DNA from: Halopiger djelfimassiliensis
GTDB lineage: Archaea > Halobacteriota > Halobacteria > Halobacteriales > Natrialbaceae
NCBI RefSeq assembly: GCF_000455365.1
Contig: NZ_HG315686.1
Span: forward strand, 716,727 to 753,861
Length of the DNA: 37,135 nt
Direction of reading: 5' to 3'
Shown: piece by piece, positions 32,419-37,135 of the stretch
Position numbering within the stretch: the first letter of the stretch is position 1
Layout of the letters: each line of letters begins with the position of its first letter
Notes under the pieces: generated by a model
The model's database searches: none
Seen by the model: only the letters and a program-made list of their open reading frames with translations
What the model was told of the DNA's origin: nothing
Program-made: the position numbers and the translations under genes

Positions 32419-32432
32419 ATGGGCGCTGCAGG
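32419..32432 (-). repeat. Second, degenerate copy of the tRNA acceptor and T-stem end
   Basis: ATGGGCGCTGCAGG is repeated exactly, 111 bp to the right of the copy at 32308-32321. The following bases are only loosely similar (TTGG-CACGC against TTGAACCACGC). It looks like an older or imperfect attachment site, as in tandem or nested insertions. Confidence 0.45.
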
Positions 32433-32548
32433 CCTTGGTCACGCGGCGTGACAGCCTTACTTTTGGCCGGTACAGGAGCTGTAGCTGTTGGTTCGTGATC
32501 GGCGGTCACCGGGACTCATGGGGTTCGCTCGAACGGAGACGACCAATC

Positions 32549-33565
32549 ATGAGTCTCGAACCAATTGACGCCGAAACCGCGCTCGAACTGTATCTCGCAG
32601 ACAAGGAGAACGAACTCTCAGAGGCCTCGCTCAAAGGCCACAAGTACCGGCTCGGTCACTTCGTCCGCTGGTGCAACGAGGTCGAAGAGATCGAGAACCT
32701 CAATACGCTCACCGGTCGCCAGCTGCACAGGTACCGACTTTGGCGACGAGAGGACGGCGACCTGAACAAGGTCAGCGAGAAGACTCAGATGGACACGCTT
32801 CGCGTGTTCATCCGCTGGCTAGAGTCGATCGACGGCGTAGAACAGGACCTGAGCGAGAAGGTCCTGTCCCCATCGATCACGCCCGACGAGAACTCACGGG
32901 ACGTGATGCTGGACAGCGACAGTGCCTCGAAGGTGCTCGCTCACCTGGAGAAGTACGAGTACGCAAGCATCCAGCACGTCGCTATCGCGCTGATGTGGCA
33001 CACGATGATGCGCGTCGGCGGCGTTCATGCTCTCGACGTCGATGACTACGATCCGGACGAACAGTTCATCAAGGTCCGTCACCGACCGGACACCGGCACA
33101 CCGATCAAGAACCAAGGTGAGGGTGAACGAATGGTCGCACTGTCGGATCAGATCTGCGAGCTCCTCGACGACTGGCTCGAAACCAAGCGACCGTCAGTGA
33201 CCGACGAGTACGGGCGGGAACCGTTGTTGGCCTCGCGGGAAGGGCGGACAAACAAGACGACGCTGCGTGCTTACGTTTACCGCTGGACACGGCCATGTGT
33301 CTACAGCACCGAGTGTCCGCACGACCGCGGCCTCGGAGAGTGTTCGGCAGTCGAGCGAGACACGGCCTACCAGTGTCCGTCGAGCGTGAGCCCTCACGCA
33401 ATTCGTCGCGGAAGCATCACGCACAGTCTGAATAGCGATATTCCGGACAAGGTCGTCAGCGACCGAGCGAACGTCAGCCAACGAGTGATCGAGCAGCACT
33501 ACGACCGTCGTACGGAACGGGAAAAGATGGAACAGCGGAGGGATTATCTTGGTGATTTGAATTAA
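32549..33565 (+). CDS. Tyrosine recombinase / integrase
   Basis: The 338-aa protein has an N-terminal SAM-like core-binding domain (about 1-100, with SLKGHKYRLGHFVRW) and a C-terminal catalytic domain. Catalytic residues are Arg155 in MRVGGVHALD, His283 and Arg286 in SPHAIRRGSITHSLN, His292, and the nucleophile Tyr318 in IEQHYDRRTEREKM. Between residues 250 and 276 four Cys (250, 256, 265, 276) form a possible zinc site, a feature I associate with haloarchaeal integrases. It would insert an element into the 3' end of a tRNA gene, matching the remnant at 32309-32330. ATG 32549 starts the conserved N-terminus. GC content falls noticeably just after the gene. Confidence 0.9.
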   Translation: MSLEPIDAETALELYLADKENELSEASLKGHKYRLGHFVRWCNEVEEIENLNTLTGRQLHRYRLWRREDGDLNKVSEKTQMDTLRVFIRWLESIDGVEQDLSEKVLSPSITPDENSRDVMLDSDSASKVLAHLEKYEYASIQHVAIALMWHTMMRVGGVHALDVDDYDPDEQFIKVRHRPDTGTPIKNQGEGERMVALSDQICELLDDWLETKRPSVTDEYGREPLLASREGRTNKTTLRAYVYRWTRPCVYSTECPHDRGLGECSAVERDTAYQCPSSVSPHAIRRGSITHSLNSDIPDKVVSDRANVSQRVIEQHYDRRTEREKMEQRRDYLGDLN

Positions 33566-33659
33566 ATAGTATTCAGAGAAGATGCCTTCTTTTTTCGTCC
33601 CCCACAAGACAGCATATATTCTATTTGATCACTGTTACAATGACGCGTTATCAGGAAAG

Positions 33660-34640
33660 CTAGAATATCTCGCTAGGAGGTATGTACGAATCCTCATCAT
33701 CGTCGTTATCCGAACCTCCCATAGAGTCCGAAATATCCTGTGAGTCTTCTCCAAGAACCCGTTTCCGTTCTTTCTGGACTGTTTGAGCCATCAACTTCGC
33801 AGCGTTCGCAACCTGGTTCATATCTATTGTTTCCTCATTTCGAAGTGGAACGTAGATCCACGTCGCAGTCATCTGCTCAGGGGAAGTGATCTTTATTTCT
33901 GCCCATGGGTCAACCCCATACTCATCCTCCATCCGTATCCGCTCGATCTCGCTTTGGCTCGGAATGAACGAAAATGCGATTTCTCGACTATAACCAGACT
34001 TGAGGGGATCTGTGGCATTCTCTTCCGATTCATTCAAACCGCTTATTTCAGCATTATGGGACCATGTGCTTCGTTCCCTTACTGGGTCAACGACAGTCAT
34101 CTTGGCCTCAATACTCTCTGCCGTGAGCGCTCCGTCATTGTAGAGTTCCATCGACACCTGAAGCATGTCCATATCCACGGAGGATGAACTGATCGTGACA
34201 CCACGGTCTCGATGTCGTAGGGCAGCAAACTGGAATCGACCGTCGAAGTAAATCATGGTCGCGTAGAATGCCGTGGCTGCCACGAGAATTTGCTGATCAA
34301 GTCCTGGAGGAGACGAAGGAGACGAAACTCTACGCATCGATATCACGAGTGCAGCCACCAACCCGAACGCGATTAGTGATTTAATGAGGAAGGTATGGGA
34401 TGAGACTCTCCCTATGAGTAAGTCGCTCTTGAATTGGCGGTACATCCGTCGGAGGGACCACTGTCGCCATTGCCACCACGTCGTCACCGAGAATTCTTCC
34501 CCGCCTTCCATAATGATGGTCCGGTCTTGGTACAAACGATATGCGAAAGAGAGAATCACCCCAATGAAAAGAAGAAGTATTGCCCTAGGAACAGTCAATG
34601 AGATGCCCGAAACGCAAACGATATCGTCAATACAGTCCAT
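33660..34640 (-). CDS. Membrane protein of unknown function in the low-GC island
   Basis: The 326-aa protein has three hydrophobic segments: about 18-36 (ILLLFIGVILSFAYRLY), 83-102 (FLIKSLIAFGLVAALVIS) and 113-130 (QILVAATAFYATMIYF). A charged Trp-rich loop (TTWWQWRQWSLRRMYRQFKS) links the first two. The soluble C-terminal half (about 140-290) looks beta-rich (VTISSSSVDMDMLQVSMELY, MTVVDPVRERSTW) and ends in a helix and acidic tail. I know no matching family. ATG 34640 is preferred because a TATA box at 34665-34672 gives a leaderless start at about 34642; the open frame upstream has no protein-like character. A role in defence with its neighbours is only a guess. Confidence 0.7.
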   Translation of the reverse strand: MDCIDDIVCVSGISLTVPRAILLLFIGVILSFAYRLYQDRTIIMEGGEEFSVTTWWQWRQWSLRRMYRQFKSDLLIGRVSSHTFLIKSLIAFGLVAALVISMRRVSSPSSPPGLDQQILVAATAFYATMIYFDGRFQFAALRHRDRGVTISSSSVDMDMLQVSMELYNDGALTAESIEAKMTVVDPVRERSTWSHNAEISGLNESEENATDPLKSGYSREIAFSFIPSQSEIERIRMEDEYGVDPWAEIKITSPEQMTATWIYVPLRNEETIDMNQVANAAKLMAQTVQKERKRVLGEDSQDISDSMGGSDNDDDEDSYIPPSEIF

Positions 34641-34664
34641 TGTCACCAACCCCTCACTCTCACA

Positions 34665-34672
34665 TATTAAAA
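34665..34672 (-). promoter_or_regulatory. TATA box of the membrane protein gene
   Basis: The minus strand reads TTTTAATA, centred about 27 nt before 34642, two bases ahead of the ATG at 34640. It supports this start over upstream ones. Confidence 0.5.
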
Positions 34673-35049
34673 TCCGCTGATGATCGACCGAAGCCTTTGG
34701 TACGGGCCTCGAAAGACCTCTCTTCGGCCTACTGAGGGCCTGGAAACAGGAAAGTTCTACTACCTCCGGCGAGTAAGCATCGAAACAAAAGACAGTCCAC
34801 AGAGAATATAGAGTTGTATTTTGGTGAGTCAAGATCACCCACGACTCGGCCACTTACTGATTTTCACCTCCACATGCCCGCACCCATCACCTTGAGGTGT
34901 CCCCTTTCCTTCGGGTCGGTCTTGTTAAGGAAGTCATCAGTCATCGATTGGTACTCACCCTGGATGTTCCAGCCCGGTTCACGTCAGAACGAGTGTGAAT
35001 TAGGTTTTCGAGATGGCGTTCTTTTGCGCCTGCGCGGGGTAGATTGGAA
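34673..35049. other. Intergenic region with a possible gene fragment
   Basis: No full gene is supported in this 377-bp stretch. On the minus strand a short frame at 34864-34944 (26 codons, MTDDFLNKTDPKERGHLKVM) reads like ordinary protein, and 13 more residues are open ahead of it, so it may be a remnant of a lost gene. There is no promoter or overlap to support expression. The rest shows no clear structure. Confidence 0.3.
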
Positions 35050-36000
35050 TCAGTCGAATTGGTTCTCGTACTGTTTGATGACGAAAGTGAGAAACGCAGA
35101 CGTCTGGTGGAGAAGGAGAATGCAGTAGTTCTGGTCGATCTCGTTGTTGTGCCAGTTCTTTCGGTCCCCCGTCTTCTGGATGCCGACTCGGAGGCCACGC
35201 ATGATTTGCTGCCACTCGCCCACTATGGACTGATTCGGTTCAAACAGTCCCTCTTGGTTTAGTCTGTCAAGGTAGGTCCCGACCGTCTGGTTCTCGTTTT
35301 CCCATCCCTGTTCAACACAGATGCTCTGAATCAGGGCTTCGACGCTGTTGTAGAGTTTCTCAGGGATTTGGGCAGTGAACGGGGGACCTCGTCTATAGAA
35401 TTCCCAGGCCTCGTTGTATGGCTTCTGCACGTGCTCCCAACGTTCACCCAGCGTAAGCGCCCGAAACTCCTGATCGGCCTCGATGACCGTGTTGTCTGCC
35501 AGCTCCTCAAATTGGTATGGCTCGTGCTTGGAAGGGTCATAGTCTTCCGTCGGAATGATACTGCCCGACGCTTCTTTTTCTACCTGTGGTATCATCTTAC
35601 GAGGCGGGCGGAGTTCTAGTAAGATTTGCTCTTCAGCCAGTATCCGACGAATATCCCGATCAAGATTGGTGAGTTCGTCTTTGGAGAGACTGCCGTCAAG
35701 CCAAAGAGTGTTAAGAAGGAATTCGATAAATGTCAGAATCTTCTCTTTATCACCCTTGGGATTCTCGATAAAGGAGATGAACGACAACTTCGACTCCTTG
35801 TTGAACTGGAGTTCCTCGCCTATTCTGCCGATGTATCGCCGATGCGCTCGCTTGATCTCATCCACCGAAACCGCGTCATCAATAGTGTATGCTAACTTCT
35901 TTTGAGCCGATTCTGTGAGATCGTTGTGAATCCGTTGTTCAGGCATTGCTTCGCCCTTCTTCTCGAATGGGACGTAGTCTTCCCCAAAGCGCCAGGTCAT
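35050..36000 (-). CDS. Putative abortive-infection protein (AbiJ-like, HEPN-type C-terminus)
   Basis: The 316-aa protein is soluble and helical. Its layout matches AbiJ-like proteins: a variable N-terminal domain with an ILTFIEFLLNTLW helix, a central strand region (TVIEADQEFRALT), then a helical segment that in this group carries AREALKAFEST-like text, here EKLYNSVEALIQSICVEQGW. A final HEPN-like helix pair follows, with Arg and His in GDRKNWHNN and LLLHQTSAFLTFVIKQYEN at the end. HEPN domains of such proteins act as RNases in phage defence. The Arg-x3-His spacing is close to, but not exactly, the usual R-x4-6-H motif, so activity is uncertain. An alternative start at ATG 35946 exists, with a TATA-like sequence near 36000. 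The nature of the neighbours as accessory genes supports a defence role (inference). Confidence 0.6.
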   Translation of the reverse strand: MTWRFGEDYVPFEKKGEAMPEQRIHNDLTESAQKKLAYTIDDAVSVDEIKRAHRRYIGRIGEELQFNKESKLSFISFIENPKGDKEKILTFIEFLLNTLWLDGSLSKDELTNLDRDIRRILAEEQILLELRPPRKMIPQVEKEASGSIIPTEDYDPSKHEPYQFEELADNTVIEADQEFRALTLGERWEHVQKPYNEAWEFYRRGPPFTAQIPEKLYNSVEALIQSICVEQGWENENQTVGTYLDRLNQEGLFEPNQSIVGEWQQIMRGLRVGIQKTGDRKNWHNNEIDQNYCILLLHQTSAFLTFVIKQYENQFD

Positions 36001-36068
36001 ATAGGCGAATTCAGATGTATGGCTGAATACTCTTTCGCCTGTTAAAGTCAGAAATGCCGCCAGAAGAA

Positions 36069-36326
36069 CTACTCGGCGCCGTTGAATTTCTCTTCGAGGC
36101 CTTTCCGTTCGCGTCGCTTCCTTGCTGCTTTGCTTCCCATCAGTGCTGTCCCACCGGTAGCACCAGAGATGGTGACTATCTAACGGCCGCTTCCGGCCTG
36201 AAATTCTAGATCAATCGCTTGGATAAGGGCGAATAGAAGCTTCTTTTCGTCCACATACTTGACAATACATACAACATTAGTGACATTTTTGTGATCCTCT
36301 CCCGCATCGGCTTCGAAGGGAGACAT
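36069..36326 (-). pseudogene. Small gene interrupted by an in-frame TAG
   Basis: From ATG 36326 a 48-codon frame (MSPFEADAGEDHKNVTNVVC, then IVKYVDEKKLLFALIQAIDL) stops at TAG 36180-36182. The same phase stays open for 36 more codons (IVTISGATGGTALMGSKAAR and a Lys/Arg/Glu-rich end) to a TAG at 36069-36071. The two halves together look like one 85-residue protein with a Gly-rich segment and a charged tail, so the first TAG is probably a recent nonsense change. Alternatively only the 48-aa part is a gene. A TATA box lies at 36365-36374. Confidence 0.5.
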
Positions 36327-36364
36327 GGAGTGAATTATTTGCTGGTCAGACTCCTCCTTTAGGC

Positions 36365-36374
36365 TATATTAATA
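36365..36374 (-). promoter_or_regulatory. TATA box of the interrupted small gene
   Basis: The minus strand reads TATTAATATA, about 27 nt before 36343, giving a leader of about 17 nt to the ATG at 36326. A GGAGGAG run also lies between the two. The preservation of a promoter supports a once functional gene. Confidence 0.45.
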
Positions 36375-36476
36375 CGAATTTAGTTGGAATTTCTACTAAG
36401 TGATCGCAACATCACTTCACTCAAAATAGATAACTTCATAACATCGATGTAAGAATACACGAATCACGGGTTAACC

Positions 36477-37135
36477 GTGTCTCGCCCTAATATTACTGTT
36501 CGATGGCACGATAACACATTCCCATCGGAATGGTTCGACGAGCGATCCACGGAATCGGACTCTGAGAGTGATAACGTAACCCGTTACGAACTTGCAGAAC
36601 GGCGATGGGAACGATTCCTGAGTTGGGATGATGTTGCAGGCAAAACACGGCTCCATTATTACCTTCTTCCGGGCACCGAAGGGCGGGATTTTGAGACGAT
36701 AACTAGTGCACTGTTTGATTGGGAGTCAGAGGAATTTACCCGACCTAACACCCAACTGTCGGGCACAGCGATCGTCGATTCATACCTCTACCTATTCTTT
36801 GATGGTGGGATGGGTGAGGAGATTGCGGGGGTTGTTGTTTTGCGTCCCCACACTGACCTTGTAGTTGTACGGGTTTCTGAGGATGAATTCGCTGATACTG
36901 TATTCCAGCGACTGGCTACCATGCTCGGATATGCTGTTGACGAGCCGGTTCGGCCTGCGTTCGATGCCGTATATCACGAGATTTTCGAAGAGGATGTGGT
37001 TGACCGCTACAGACGGCTCTGGATTGAGCTGGAGAAGGAAACCGATCAGCGGGTGAATAAGATCCAGTTCATTTCCGAAAGTGGGGAGGACGCCCGCAAG
37101 AGTGACCGTGTTACGGAGATTCTGTCACTGAGCGG
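36477..37135 (+). CDS. Unknown protein, truncated at the right edge
   Basis: A frame is open from GTG 36477 to the end of the window (219 codons), with no ATG nearby in phase and a TAA 27 nt upstream, so GTG is the start. The protein begins MSRPNITVRWHDNTFPSEWF (first residue from GTG) and later has beta-rich VVVLRPHTDLVVVRVSEDEF, then helical ADTVFQRLATMLGYAVDE and a long charged helix VDRYRRLWIELEKETDQRVN. There is no membrane segment or motif I can name. Codon use is less GC-biased than in the core genes, like the neighbouring island genes. It points away from the AbiJ-like gene and may head another accessory operon. Confidence 0.65.
   Translation, partial: MSRPNITVRWHDNTFPSEWFDERSTESDSESDNVTRYELAERRWERFLSWDDVAGKTRLHYYLLPGTEGRDFETITSALFDWESEEFTRPNTQLSGTAIVDSYLYLFFDGGMGEEIAGVVVLRPHTDLVVVRVSEDEFADTVFQRLATMLGYAVDEPVRPAFDAVYHEIFEEDVVDRYRRLWIELEKETDQRVNKIQFISESGEDARKSDRVTEILSLS

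Larger units (their letters stand above)
32160..32548. other. Gene-free junction between the chromosome and the integrated element
   Basis: This 389-bp stretch holds the two tRNA 3'-end copies and the region before the integrase start. The integrase frame stays open through it, but its in-frame text here includes the tRNA remnants and is not protein-like. No further gene is seen. The integrase promoter is not evident. Confidence 0.5.

Noticed and set aside
32258-32548. Extension of the integrase by 97 codons
   Set aside because: The upstream text includes the tRNA remnants and does not look like integrase; ATG 32549 starts the conserved domain.
34814-35128. A + strand frame of 104 codons between the island genes
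   Set aside because: It overlaps the 3' end of the AbiJ-like gene antisense, has no promoter, and its composition is not protein-like.

Overview
The window looks like part of a haloarchaeal chromosome. Most of it is GC-rich, the predicted proteins are strongly acidic, many genes have a TATA-like box about 26-27 nt before a start codon (leaderless transcripts), and the haloarchaeal anaerobic-type cobalamin gene set is present. A member of Natrialbales (Natrinema/Haloterrigena/Natronorubrum-like) is my guess, from overall style only.

Region 1 (1-8893) is part of an extracellular contractile injection system (eCIS), a phage-tail-like particle of the PVC/Afp type. A + strand AAA+ ATPase (537-2927, Pvc15-like) faces a minus-strand operon. 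In transcription order this operon is: a 414-aa eCIS-associated protein, the contractile sheath, a tube protein, a 51-aa protein, a 165-aa assembly-like protein, a Pvc6-like small protein, a second tube protein, another 51-aa protein and a Pvc16-like cap (DUF4255). Several of these genes overlap by 1-4 nt. A truncated gene at the left edge starts like the DUF4157 proteins that accompany many eCIS loci. Spike, baseplate, tape-measure and fibre genes are not in the window and are expected to its left.

Region 2 (9148-24386) begins with an uncharacterised gene and continues with cobalamin (corrin ring) synthesis. One minus operon is cbiT-cbiL-cbiF. A second is cbiA followed by a family-2 glycosyltransferase. 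A third is cobN-cbiC-cbiE, divergent from a + strand fused ChlI/ChlD-type chelatase subunit. A DUF1802 gene, a 53-aa gene and a SAM methyltransferase sit among them. cbiG and cbiH, usual neighbours of cbiF, are absent from the window; cbiF stops exactly where the gene on the eCIS side stops.

Region 3 (24387-32159) holds ordinary chromosomal genes: an NCS2 uracil/xanthine permease, an alpha/beta hydrolase, a MaoC-type hydratase, several small haloarchaeal proteins (two with Cys-pair motifs), a strongly structured intergenic segment that is a good small-RNA candidate, a bacterio-opsin-activator-type regulator and a divergent DUF4188 gene.

Region 4 (32309-37135, open to the right) looks like an integrated element. 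It begins with a displaced 3' end of a tRNA gene, followed by a degenerate second copy and a tyrosine integrase. After that the GC content drops visibly, with a membrane protein, an AbiJ-like putative abortive-infection protein, a small gene broken by an in-frame TAG, and a partial gene that leaves the window. The intact tRNA copy is predicted beyond the right edge.
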